A stretch of 64,000 nt of DNA from positions 1 through 64,000 of the forward strand of contig CAWBFS010000060.1 in assembly GCA_963788085.1 (NCBI GenBank), in the 5' to 3' direction. The DNA comes from AP-15 sp963788085 (GTDB taxonomy: Bacteria > Pseudomonadota > Alphaproteobacteria > ATCC43930 > CGMCC-115725). A model generated the notes under the pieces. That model saw only the letters and a list, made by a program, of their open reading frames with translations. It ran no database searches and was not told the origin of the DNA. A program made the position numbers and the translations under genes. Below, in pieces: positions 57,050-64,000 of the stretch (positions are counted from its first letter, which is position 1; every line of letters starts with the position of its first letter).

Positions 57050-57106
57050 TGAAACGCGGGTGCTGGGCTTGCCGCGGCGCCGGCGGATCGTGCCAGTGTG
57101 TCCGGC

Positions 57107-58075
57107 ATGCGAGCGCCCAATTTCTATTCCCATCCCGGCTTCGAGCGCGCCGGTTTGCGCCGCCGCGATACGACATGGATCCTCGAACGGATTGCCGATC
57201 CCGGCAGCCTTTTTGTGCCGGTCTGGCGCAACCAGAACCTGGTGATCGAGCTCGAAGGCGGCGAGCCCCGCGCGGCGGTGCTCCAGTCGGCCAGCATTTC
57301 CGAGGTTTTTGGCGTGAGCCAGGAGCGGCTCGCCAGCGGCGAGGTGGTGTTTCTCGGCGTCATCGAGGAGCGGGCGCATTTCGCCCTCGACCTGTCGCCG
57401 GTCGAGGCGCCGCTCGACATGCTGCGTTCGCCGGCGCTGGCAGCATCGGGGGGCGAAGCCGCGGCGGTGCGGTTCGCCGATCTGCGCCAGGTCGGGCCGC
57501 GGATCGAGCGGCGCGAGGGAGCCTTGCTGGCGCTCGCCCGCGCGATGGTCTTCTGGCATACGCGGCACCGCTATTGCGGCCTCTGCGGCAGTGCTACCCG
57601 TAGCGAGGAAGCGGGGCACATGCGCCGCTGCACCGATCCCGCCTGTAATGCGATGCATTTCCCGCGCACCGATCCGGCCGTCATCATGCTGGTCACCGAC
57701 GGCGAGCACGCGCTCCTCGGCCGCAACAAGAACTTCCCGGTGCCCGGCATGTACTCGACCCTGGCCGGCTTTGTCGAGCCGGGCGAGAGCCTCGAAGACG
57801 CGGTCGCCCGCGAAGTGCGCGAAGAGACCGGGGTCGAGGTCGGCGCCGTCCACTACCATTCCTCGCAGCCCTGGCCGTTCCCGGGCAACATCATGCTCGG
57901 CTTTCACGCCGAGGCGCGGACGACCGAGATCACGATCGATTACGGCGAGCTCGAAGACGCCCGCTGGTTCACCCGCGACTGGCTGTCGTCGCACGCCGAC
58001 GACGACAGCTTCCGCATGCCGCGCCTCGACTCGATCGCCCGCCGCCTGATCGAGGATTGGCTGCACGGCCGGTAG
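57107..58075 (+). CDS. nudC: NAD(H) pyrophosphatase / decapping Nudix hydrolase
   Basis: NudC hydrolyses NADH and removes NAD caps from RNA. An N-terminal domain precedes the zinc ribbon (HRYCGLCGSATRSEEAGHMR, then CTDPACNAMHFPR; four Cys). The Nudix box is GFVEPGESLEDAVAREVREE (full Gx5Ex7REUxEExGU), followed by SSQPWPFPGNIMLGFHAEA, the SQPWPFP signature of NudC. The start may be ATG 57107 or GTG 57098. Length is ~322 residues, unbroken. The last 273 bases are repeated at 60628-60899 with about 9% difference. Confidence 0.94.
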   Translation: MRAPNFYSHPGFERAGLRRRDTTWILERIADPGSLFVPVWRNQNLVIELEGGEPRAAVLQSASISEVFGVSQERLASGEVVFLGVIEERAHFALDLSPVEAPLDMLRSPALAASGGEAAAVRFADLRQVGPRIERREGALLALARAMVFWHTRHRYCGLCGSATRSEEAGHMRRCTDPACNAMHFPRTDPAVIMLVTDGEHALLGRNKNFPVPGMYSTLAGFVEPGESLEDAVAREVREETGVEVGAVHYHSSQPWPFPGNIMLGFHAEARTTEITIDYGELEDARWFTRDWLSSHADDDSFRMPRLDSIARRLIEDWLHGR

Positions 58076-58127
58076 CTCTCAGACACCTTTATAAGCACAA
58101 CGTGACGTCATCCGACGCGACCGCATG

Positions 58128-58274
58128 GCTGTTTTTGCTGTTCTTTGCAGCGAATTATCAGCCATCGAGGTCTCGTCCTCCGCGGAAATCCTGGGCCGCC
58201 GACGGCTCGACGAACGAAAGAACAGCCAGGTCGCTTGCTGTTCTTCGCTGTTTTCTGGTTGAGAAACAGCGACA
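58128..58274. repeat. Interspersed repeat, copy 2
   Basis: It aligns by eye to 26532-26692. Landmarks are gctgtttttgctgttctttg, gcagcgaattatcagccatc, cgcggaaatcctgggccgcc, gaacgaaagaacag, ttcgctgtt and aacagcga. It lies 53 bases after the nudC stop. Confidence 0.7.
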
Positions 58275-58558
58275 ATCACAAAGGTAGTCCCTACCGCCAG
58301 TAACAGTTTCAGCGCGGCGCGTGATGAGATGAGATACGCATATTCGCAACGATACCATAACCGTTACTTTTTGTCAATTTTGACAAACCCTGTTGGCGCG
58401 ATCCAGGCATGCTTAATCATACGAATAAGTCACTACAGCTTTCGACAGAGGATGAAAGCCCTACGCGCTGACAGTTCGAGGAATGTCGCAAATGGGTGGA
58501 AAGCTGACATCCCCGCCGGGCGAGGGTTGGACGAGCCGGCCGATGCCGTCGAAGTTAC
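58275..58558. other. AT-richer upstream region of the PadR gene with an 18-base palindrome
   Basis: No gene is visible. At 58370-58387 lies the perfect inverted repeat TTTGTCAA-TT-TTGACAAA, 228 bases before the PadR start. This is a candidate operator for a dimeric regulator. The rest is unremarkable except for being more AT-rich than its surroundings. Confidence 0.55.
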
Positions 58559-58586
58559 TTGACTTGGATCTCTACATAGCTATGTT
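58559..58586 (+). promoter_or_regulatory. Promoter with embedded palindromic operator for the PadR gene
   Basis: A sigma-70-like -35 box TTGACT (58559-58564) and a -10-like TATGTT (58581-58586) are separated by 16 bases. The perfect 12-base palindrome ACATAGCTATGT (58574-58585) covers the end of the spacer and the -10 box. PadR regulators typically bind dyads with ACAT/ATGT half-sites, so negative autoregulation by the next gene is likely. Confidence 0.6.
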
Positions 58587-58614
58587 GAAAAGAAACGTAT
58601 GGTAAGGGACCAGT

Positions 58615-58926
58615 ATGGAGCAAAAACCCCCTCGCCTATCACACCAAGCGCTTCGAGTGCTGCGCTGCTTTTTGGACCACCACCCTGACGCCCTCGCTGG
58701 CTCAGACATATGCAAGGAGGTCCGACTGCTTTCTGGCACGCTATATCCAATCCTGATACGCCTTGAGGGAGCCAGCTGGCTCGAATCTCGGTGGGAAGAA
58801 CTCGATCCCAGCGACGCTGGCCGACCACGAAAGCGGCTCTACCGTCTCACTGGTGTCGGGTATAACGCTGCGCGAGAAGCGTTGTCGGAGCTCGTTCCAA
58901 ACGGGAGTCCGGCATGGAACTGGTGA
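58615..58926 (+). CDS. PadR family transcriptional regulator
   Basis: It is a short winged-helix protein of 103 residues without the long C-terminal dimerisation domain (PadR subfamily 2 size). LSHQALRVLRCFLDHHPDAL, SGTLYPILIRLEGASWLESR and GRPRKRLYRLTGVGYNAARE are the recognition helix, the wing and the conserved PRxxYxLT motif. The ATG at 58615 is preceded by AAGGGA. It overlaps the downstream gene by 13 bases. Autoregulation through the palindrome at 58574-58585 is likely. Confidence 0.92.
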   Translation: MEQKPPRLSHQALRVLRCFLDHHPDALAGSDICKEVRLLSGTLYPILIRLEGASWLESRWEELDPSDAGRPRKRLYRLTGVGYNAAREALSELVPNGSPAWNW

Positions 58927-59486
58927 TCTCGATTATCGTCGCAATCTTTGTGGCGGTCCTTATCAGCGAGACTTACGCTTGGCTCCCAAAGATCTCAAAG
59001 CTTATTCTTCACCGGGCGGTGCGGCGTTTGGATCCCAAGGACCAAGAGCGTTACTTAACAGAATGGAACGCAAATTTAGAAGATCTACCAAACACACTGG
59101 TAAAGCTAGTACACGCGATCAGTCACTATGTCGCCGCAGACAGAATAAGGACCGAAATCGTCGACGCGCAATGGAATTCAGCATACTATAAATGGCGTTG
59201 TATTTTCAAAAATCATCAACTTATAATGAACGCCTTTCAAATAAACCAATTAAAGTTTTTATATGCTAACTCTCGCAAAGTAGGGGTAGACCGTCTTAAT
59301 GAAAATATAGAAAGGATGGACGAATTGGTAACGTCTATCTCCACTAAATATTTGAATATCGATTTTGAGTATTTATCCATAGAAGAGAAAGTGAGGTACC
59401 ATAAGGAGTTAATTGCTGAGTTGCATGAATTGAAGATCATCACTGATTGGCTGAAGCCCCATAAATCTCCAAATCTCGAAGAATAA
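58914..59486 (+). CDS. Membrane-anchored protein of unknown function, partner of PadR
   Basis: It has 190 residues. The N-terminal helix MELVISIIVAIFVAVLISET is followed by AWLPKISKLILHRAVRRLDP and DQERYLTEWNANLEDLPNTL. This RRL.p..reryl.EW...L..lp pattern I recall from small proteins encoded next to PadR genes in several phyla, but it has no assigned function. A helical, Asn/Ile/Lys-rich second half follows (residues ~75-190) with clearly AT-rich codons unlike all neighbours, suggesting transfer. The 13-base overlap with PadR indicates one transcript. It may be the target or co-regulator of PadR. Confidence 0.7.
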   Translation: MELVISIIVAIFVAVLISETYAWLPKISKLILHRAVRRLDPKDQERYLTEWNANLEDLPNTLVKLVHAISHYVAADRIRTEIVDAQWNSAYYKWRCIFKNHQLIMNAFQINQLKFLYANSRKVGVDRLNENIERMDELVTSISTKYLNIDFEYLSIEEKVRYHKELIAELHELKIITDWLKPHKSPNLEE

Positions 59487-59956
59487 AACCGCCCTTTTTG
59501 GAAAGGTCCCGCTTTACGGCAGTGCCCATCCAGGCGACCTTTTTCGACGCTCCGGTCTGCGGATTGGGGTGAAGGAGTGTCGGTTTTATGTGCGGGGCGA
59601 GCGTCCGCAAAGGTGAAGGGTTTCGGATGCCGGCCCGTGGTGACCTATCTGCGCGCGCTGAGGGCCGGCGTCCGAAAGCCTCCCAGGAAGGAACCCGCGG
59701 GGGCCGGGCGACAGCTTGCCGTCTATGGGGATTTGACGATGCGGCGGTTTGCGTTGTGGATGCGCTGGCCGGCGTAATCGGTGGCGGATCGACGATTGCG
59801 GTGGCGGGTTTGGCGACACGGCGGCGTCGACAGGGCAGTTTTGACCTAGTAAATCGAAGGCATGGGCGTGGGTTGGAGGTGGCGGGGCGATAGCGACGGG
59901 ACGCTGGAAGCGGGGTTTCCCGGCAGGCGGAAGGTGCAATAAGGCGGTGATGGACG
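59487..59956. other. Gene-free stretch beside the transposase remnant
   Basis: These 470 bases have no convincing coding frame. Several short open frames overlap on both strands without recognisable motifs. It returns to high GC after ~59500. It is probably the 3' non-coding part and flank of the IS91-type element on the minus strand. Confidence 0.45.
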
Positions 59957-60583
59957 TCATGGCATCGTGGCTCTGACCGCGGCTTCGGGCGATGGCGGGC
60001 CGCGGGGTGCGCCCCCGCGCTGGAAGGTCTCGACGACGACCATGCGGCCGCCGCAACAAGGGCATGACGGGCGATGGTCTGCTGCGGCGCTGGCGGCTAG
60101 ATCTGCGTCGTCGTGCTCTGCCGGCGGATCAGTGACTGCCACTGGCGCGCCGATGAGTTCTCTGGCGCGAGCGATATTGGCTTTGCAGGTGGCACTGGCG
60201 AGCAGTCCGTAGTGGCGGACGCGATGGAACCCCTTGGGCAGGAGGTGGAGCAGGAAGCGCCTGATGAATTCGTCTGGCGCCAGCGTCATCGTGCGGTGCC
60301 GTGCCCGTCCGTTGCGGCGGTAGTCCTTGAAGCGGAAGGTGACGCCACGGTGATCGAGGCCGATCAGTCGGCTGTTCGAGATGGCGACGCGGTGGGTATA
60401 GCGAGCGAGATAGGCGAGCACCGCCTCGGGCCCCGCAAAAGGGGCCTTGCCATAGACAAACCACTTCTTCTTCCTCAGCGGCGCGAGATAGGTGGCAAAG
60501 GCCGTCCGGTTGCGCAGATCGTCGAGCTCGCCGAAGAACACAGGCCGGCCCGCCGCGTGCGCGTCGGGGTCGTATTGCGACAT
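59957..60583 (-). mobile_element. IS91-type transposase, N-terminally truncated
   Basis: The C-terminal half of a Transposase_32 (Y2/IS91) protein is clear: VFFGELDDLRNRTAFATYLA, KKKWFVYGKAPFAGPEAVLA, YLARYTHRVAISNSRLIGLD, VTFRFKDYRRNGRARHRTMT and EFIRRFLLHLLPKGFHRVRH. It ends with a zinc-ribbon-like HRPSCPCCGGRMVVVETFQR. The N-terminal HUH/zinc part that holds one catalytic segment is missing. The remaining frame starts near 60583 and runs into foreign sequence. The element cannot be autonomous. IS91 elements move by rolling circle and can carry flanking DNA. Confidence 0.85.
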
Positions 60584-60627
60584 CGCGTTTATAGGTTCAC
60601 GACCTGGTAGCGTACAGTTCACCCCCA

Positions 60628-60899
60628 GTGGCGCGCGAAGTGCGTGAAGAGACCGGCATCGAGGTCGGCGCCGTCCATTACCACTCCTCACAACCCTGGC
60701 CCTTTCCGGGCAACATCATGCTGGGCTTTACGCCGCGGCGCAAACGACCGAGATCACGATCGATTACGGCGAGCTCGAGGATGCCCGCTGGTTCACCCGC
60801 GACTGGCTGTCGTCCCACACTGACGACGACAGTTTCCGCATGCCGCGCCTCGACTCGATCGCCCGCCGGCTGATAGAGGATTGGCTGCACGGGCGGTAG
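60628..60899 (+). pseudogene. Second, diverged copy of the nudC 3' end
   Basis: These 272 bases align with 57803-58075 with one deleted base (near 60728) and about 25 substitutions by my count, mostly at third codon positions. VAREVREETGIEVGAVHYHS and SSQPWPFPGNIMLGF are read first. After the deletion the frame continues ITIDYGELEDARWFTRDWLS to LIEDWLHGR. There is no start and no zinc ribbon. The bias toward silent changes shows that this copy came from a functional nudC. Confidence 0.85.
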
Positions 60900-60922
60900 T
60901 GACGGGGCGGCGGTAAGCGCCG

Positions 60923-61333
60923 TCAGACCAATCCCGTCAGCCACAGCGCGCGGACGACGCCTGCCAACGCGCCGATCAAAAGGATCAGCGCGCTCGCCAA
61001 GCCGATGGCGAAGCCGGTTAGGCGGCTTTCGGGGTCGCGGACATAGCTGACCGCATAGAGTATGCGTCCGATGATCCACACCAGCCCGATCGCCGCCCCC
61101 CACAAAGGCGAAACGAAAAAGGAGAACAGCCATAATGCTGGTAAGAACAGAACCAATTGTTCGAGCGTGTTTTGCTGGACGCGAAATGCGCGCTCAAAAT
61201 CGACGGCGCCGATCACTGCCGGGGCCCGAAGCCCGGAACGCTGCCGGGCGCGCAGCACATTGCCGGACACTCCGACGTAAAGCAGCAAGGCAAGAACGGT
61301 AATAAAGGCCGGCAAGATCGACCGCACCGCCAT
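60923..61333 (-). CDS. MAPEG family membrane protein
   Basis: The protein has 136 residues and four membrane helices (SILPAFITVLALLLYVGVSG is the first). RVQQNTLEQLVLFLPALWLF contains the conserved R.QqN.lEq..lf.p motif of MAPEG proteins, and GRILYAVSYVRDPESRLTGF the second block (GR..Y...Y..dp..R). Bacterial members are related to membrane glutathione transferases. The substrate is unknown. It is 5 bases after the emrB stop and on the same strand, so likely in that operon. An open frame extends upstream to 62602 but is a shadow of emrB. Confidence 0.9.
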   Translation of the reverse strand: MAVRSILPAFITVLALLLYVGVSGNVLRARQRSGLRAPAVIGAVDFERAFRVQQNTLEQLVLFLPALWLFSFFVSPLWGAAIGLVWIIGRILYAVSYVRDPESRLTGFAIGLASALILLIGALAGVVRALWLTGLV

Positions 61334-61338
61334 CTCCC

Positions 61339-63030
61339 TCAGTGACCGGCGGCGCCGGCGACGCGCGGGCGGTTGACCAGCGGCATCAGAAAGAGGCCGG
61401 CGACGAACAGGCAGCCGAGCATCATGATGGCGTCGTTGTAGGTCATCACCAGCGCCTCGCGCTGCACCACATTGGCGAGCAGCTTGACCGCCGCGCGGCC
61501 GGTGTCGCCCGGGACCAGCGCATCGAGGCGGTTCGCCTGCATGTCGAGGAAATGCTGCACCGCCGGGCGCGCCGGGTTGATGTCTTCGATCAGGCGGTTC
61601 CAATGGAAATGAAGCCGTTGGTTCATCACCGTGCCGATCGTCGCCAATGCAATGGCGCCGCCGAGATCGCGCGTCAGATTGTAGAGCCCGGCGGAGTTCT
61701 TCAGCTTGTCCGGCGGCACGCTGCCGAGCGCGATCATATTTGCCGGCAGATAGCACATCATCAGCGCGATGCCGCGCAAGACCTGCGGCACGAACAGCTC
61801 GGCATAGCCCGCCTGATTGGTGAGCCCGGCCGTCAGATACATCGCCACGGCAAATAGGCCGATGCCGATGCTCAGCATGAGCCGCAGGTCCATTCTGCGC
61901 GTCAGCTGGCTGGAGATTGGGGACATCAACATTTGCGCGAGCCCGGTGACGACGACGGTCTCGCCGATCTGGAGACTGTTGAAGCCCCGAACCTGTGCGA
62001 GAAAGAGGGGTATCAGGTAGGTCGTGCCGTAAAGGCCGGTGCCGACCACGAAAGTGTAGAACGAGCCGAGCGCGAAGTTGCGATTGGTAAAGGCGCGCAG
62101 ATCGACGATCGGCTGATGGTAGGTCAGCACGCGCCAGAAGAACAGGACGGAGGCGATGCCCGAGACGATCACGGCGGTGAGGATCGTGCCGTCCGAAAGC
62201 CAATCCCAGCGCGGGCCTTCCTGAAGCGCGTATTGGAGGCAGCCGAGAAATAGCGCCATCAGCACCAGCCCGCAGAAATCGAAATGGCGCAACAGCGACA
62301 CCTCGGGCTTGTCGATGTCGATCAAGACCCATACGGCGCCGGCGACGGCGATGCCGGGCACGATATTTACGAGGAACAGCCAATGCCAGGAAAAGGTATC
62401 GGTCAAGTAACCGCCGATCGTCGGACCCAAAGTCGAAGAGAGGTTCAGGATCAGCCCGATCAGCACCATGATCTGCGCCAATTGCGGCATCCGGAATTTC
62501 GTATAGACGACAGGAAACACCAACGGCATCATCGCGCCGCCGCTGAACCCCTGCAATGCGCGATAGACGATCATCTGGCTGAGGCTCGTCGCGGTGGCGC
62601 ACAACGCGCTCGCGCCGGTGAAGCCGAGCGCCGCGATCACGAACAGCACGCGGGTCGACAACAGGCGTGACAGGGTTCCCGACAGCGGCACCATCACGAC
62701 ATCGGCAATCAGGTAGGAGGTCTGGACCCAGCTGATCTCGTCGGTGCTGGCCGCCAGCCCGCCCTGGATCTGGGTCAGCGAGCTGGTCACGATCTGGACG
62801 TCCATGATCGCCATGAACAAGCCGACGACCATAGCGAGGACGCCGAGCCAGTCGCGCAGGGTGGGGGATGTGCCGAGTTCCTGCGTGCTTGCCCCCATCC
62901 GGCCGCCTCGCCCCCTCCCTAACCCCGGATCGCCCGCTTGGGGGGCGGGCGGCGCGGGGGCTCCCCCGCTTGCGGGGGAGGGAAGCGCGGGGGCAATGCG
63001 GGGCAGAGCATCATCGCGCAATGCGCTCAT
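61339..63030 (-). CDS. emrB: DHA2 family MFS multidrug efflux permease (EmrB/QacA)
   Basis: It is a 14-helix proton antiporter. LAMVVGLFMAIMDVQIVTSS has motif D (lDxTIVNvA type, here MDVQIVTSS). SWVQTSYLIADVVMVPLSGT, LGFTGASALCATATSLSQMI, YRALQGFSGGAMMPLVFPVV (motif with RxxQGxGga) and LGPTIGGYLTDTFSWHWLFL (motif C) are diagnostic. It is 563 residues. The start at 63030 overlaps the emrA stop by ATGA. The first ~45 residues come from a palindromic repeat in frame, before GASTQELGTSPTLRDWLGVL. The methionine at 62898 is an alternative start. Confidence 0.92.
   Translation of the reverse strand: MSALRDDALPRIAPALPSPASGGAPAPPAPQAGDPGLGRGRGGRMGASTQELGTSPTLRDWLGVLAMVVGLFMAIMDVQIVTSSLTQIQGGLAASTDEISWVQTSYLIADVVMVPLSGTLSRLLSTRVLFVIAALGFTGASALCATATSLSQMIVYRALQGFSGGAMMPLVFPVVYTKFRMPQLAQIMVLIGLILNLSSTLGPTIGGYLTDTFSWHWLFLVNIVPGIAVAGAVWVLIDIDKPEVSLLRHFDFCGLVLMALFLGCLQYALQEGPRWDWLSDGTILTAVIVSGIASVLFFWRVLTYHQPIVDLRAFTNRNFALGSFYTFVVGTGLYGTTYLIPLFLAQVRGFNSLQIGETVVVTGLAQMLMSPISSQLTRRMDLRLMLSIGIGLFAVAMYLTAGLTNQAGYAELFVPQVLRGIALMMCYLPANMIALGSVPPDKLKNSAGLYNLTRDLGGAIALATIGTVMNQRLHFHWNRLIEDINPARPAVQHFLDMQANRLDALVPGDTGRAAVKLLANVVQREALVMTYNDAIMMLGCLFVAGLFLMPLVNRPRVAGAAGH
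62911..62982. repeat. Palindromic element in frame at the emrB N-terminus
   Basis: The core inverted repeat is CTCCCCCGC-TT-GCGGGGGAG (62961-62980), with outer ccctcc / ggaggg arms. On the minus strand it is read in the emrB frame as LPSPASGGAPAPPAPQAGDP, then GLGRGRGG. Its type differs from the scpA and cyclase elements. Confidence 0.7.
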
Positions 63031-64000
63031 GGAGATTTGGCCTGGGCTGCGCCGACGATCCCGTCGTCATTGTCGGCGCCCTTCGTATCGATCGTCACCG
63101 TCACCGAAAGACCGGGGCGCAATAGCGCAGCGAGGGGGCCGCTCGCCGGGAGCGCAATCCGCACCGGGACGCGCTGCACGATCTTGGTGAAATTGCCGGT
63201 CGCGTTGTCCGGCGGCAGCAGACTGAATTGGGCGCCGCTGGCCGGGGCGAAACTTTCGATCCGGCCCTCCAAGACCTGATCCGGGTAGGCGTCGACCGAC
63301 ACCTCGGCACGTTGCCCCGGCCGCATCCGCGTCAGCTGCGTTTCCTTGAAATTCGCGGTGACGTAGACGTGCGGCAATGGCACTAAGGACAGCAGCTGGG
63401 TCCCGGGCTTGACGTACTGGCCGACCTGGCCGGCGCGGTTGCCGGCCACTCCCGATATCGGCGCGCGGATCACCGTGTTGTCGAGGTCGTTCTTCGCCAG
63501 CCACAGATTGGCTCGGGCCTGCTGGAGCCTGGCCTCTTCCTCGCGCCGCTGCGACTGCAGCACCGCGAGCTGGTTCTGCTCGGCGGCGTATGCGGCGCGG
63601 CTCTTGGCCAACGCCGCCTCGGCCTTGCGAGCGTCGGCTTCGGCCTGTTCGAAGCGCTGCCGGCTGGCAAAGTCGCTCGTCATCAGGGCGCTGTATCGCT
63701 TGTAATCCTGCTGTGCCCGCGACAGATCGGCCTCGGCGGATTTCACCACTGCCGCAGCCTGGTCGATCATCGCCTCCTGCAATTTGAGCCGGCTCTCATA
63801 GGTCGCGATCATCGCTTCCGTGGTCGCGACCGCCGCCTCGGCCTGCGCGGCCTTGGCCTTGAAGTCGCGGTCGTCGATGACGAAAAGGATCGCGCCCTCC
63901 GCCACCTGCTGGTTGTCGGCGACCTTCACCTTCTTGATGTAGCCCTCGATTTTCGGGCTGATCAATGTGACGTCGCTCTGCACGTAGGCGTCATCCGTGG
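63027..64000 (-). CDS. emrA: EmrA/HlyD-type membrane fusion protein (partial, runs off the right edge)
   Basis: It is the periplasmic adaptor of an EmrAB-type efflux pump. TDDAYVQSDV starts the visible part (the classic DDAYV.gd), then LISPKIEGYIKKVKVADNQQ and GAILFVIDDRDFKAKAAQAE give the lipoyl domain. A long coiled-coil hairpin (~residues 40-165) leads to LDNTVIRAPISGVAGNRAGQ and the beta-barrel VTANFKETQLTRMRPGQRAE. The N-terminal membrane anchor lies beyond the window. Its stop overlaps emrB by 4 bases. One operon with emrB and the MAPEG gene is likely. Confidence 0.92.
   Translation of the reverse strand, partial: TDDAYVQSDVTLISPKIEGYIKKVKVADNQQVAEGAILFVIDDRDFKAKAAQAEAAVATTEAMIATYESRLKLQEAMIDQAAAVVKSAEADLSRAQQDYKRYSALMTSDFASRQRFEQAEADARKAEAALAKSRAAYAAEQNQLAVLQSQRREEEARLQQARANLWLAKNDLDNTVIRAPISGVAGNRAGQVGQYVKPGTQLLSLVPLPHVYVTANFKETQLTRMRPGQRAEVSVDAYPDQVLEGRIESFAPASGAQFSLLPPDNATGNFTKIVQRVPVRIALPASGPLAALLRPGLSVTVTIDTKGADNDDGIVGAAQAKSP

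Noticed and set aside
56156..58066. 636-codon minus-strand frame suggesting a large methyltransferase fusion
   Set aside because: Everything upstream of 56935 is antisense to nudC and the intergenic repeat, with low-complexity translation and no motifs.
59586..60065. Minus-strand 159-codon frame at the end of the IS91 remnant
   Set aside because: Arg/Pro/Ser-rich translation without motifs, overlapping the 3' end of the transposase in another frame.
60923..62602. 559-codon minus-strand frame suggesting a long MAPEG fusion
   Set aside because: Only the last 136 residues are MAPEG. The rest overlaps emrB in another frame.
1..64000. CRISPR arrays, tRNA or rRNA genes
   Set aside because: No regularly spaced direct repeats, no tRNA arm patterns (such as GGTTCGAATCC) in a cloverleaf context and no rRNA-like stretches were found on reading through. 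A tRNAscan and Infernal run would be the decisive check.

Overview
The window looks like two unrelated bacterial genomes joined end to end, most likely a metagenomic assembly. All coordinates come from reading frames and motifs by eye. No database search or GC computation was possible, so frame-shift positions are approximate.

Part A (1 to about 17,809) has the gene content of a Verrucomicrobiota-type bacterium. It carries coaD, a YceD/DUF177 protein, rpmF, plsX and fabH in an intact lipid/CoA order, then a TatD nuclease. Next come a very large fused GH18 / NodB deacetylase / GT2 polysaccharide protein, a GH26-like hydrolase, serA, pepA, a two-component pair and a sedolisin (S53) peptidase. 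Almost every gene here is broken by one-base indels, roughly one every 150-400 bases. The protein frames on either side of each break join perfectly, so these are more likely sequencing errors than real pseudogenes. The sedolisin is cut off before its catalytic serine.

Part B (about 17,811 to 64,000) is alphaproteobacterial. It opens in the last ~40 codons of a SPOR-domain protein and follows a familiar housekeeping order: nagZ, M50 protease, scpA, scpB, tatB, tatC, serS, surE, pcm, LysM/M23 lipoprotein, a divergent P-loop ATPase, yajC, secD, secF, an Mth938-domain protein, sodB and a squalene/phytoene-synthase-like gene. Indels still occur, but less often.

From 34.8 to 51.2 kb lies a block of acyl-CoA and oxidative catabolism genes: two enoyl-CoA hydratases, an NDP-forming acyl-CoA synthetase, a pair of acyl-CoA dehydrogenases, a CoA-transferase, MaoC, a GMC oxidoreductase, a luciferase-like monooxygenase and a dienelactone hydrolase. 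It is interrupted by a class III adenylate cyclase, a degenerate second copy of it, and a Phd/PIN toxin-antitoxin pair. Next come a hybrid sensor kinase, a GST, an ECF42-type sigma factor with its DGPF/YCII partner, a secreted methyltransferase and nudC.

From 58.1 to 60.9 kb there is an accessory island. It contains an interspersed repeat, a PadR regulator with a clear promoter/operator, a low-GC membrane-anchored protein of unknown function and an IS91-type transposase remnant. It ends in a second, diverged copy of the nudC 3' end. The window finishes in a MAPEG protein and an emrAB-type efflux operon running off the right edge.

Part B is rich in small palindromic repeats between genes. Three palindromic elements sit in frame inside coding sequences (scpA, the adenylate cyclase and emrB). 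No tRNA, rRNA or CRISPR array was seen.
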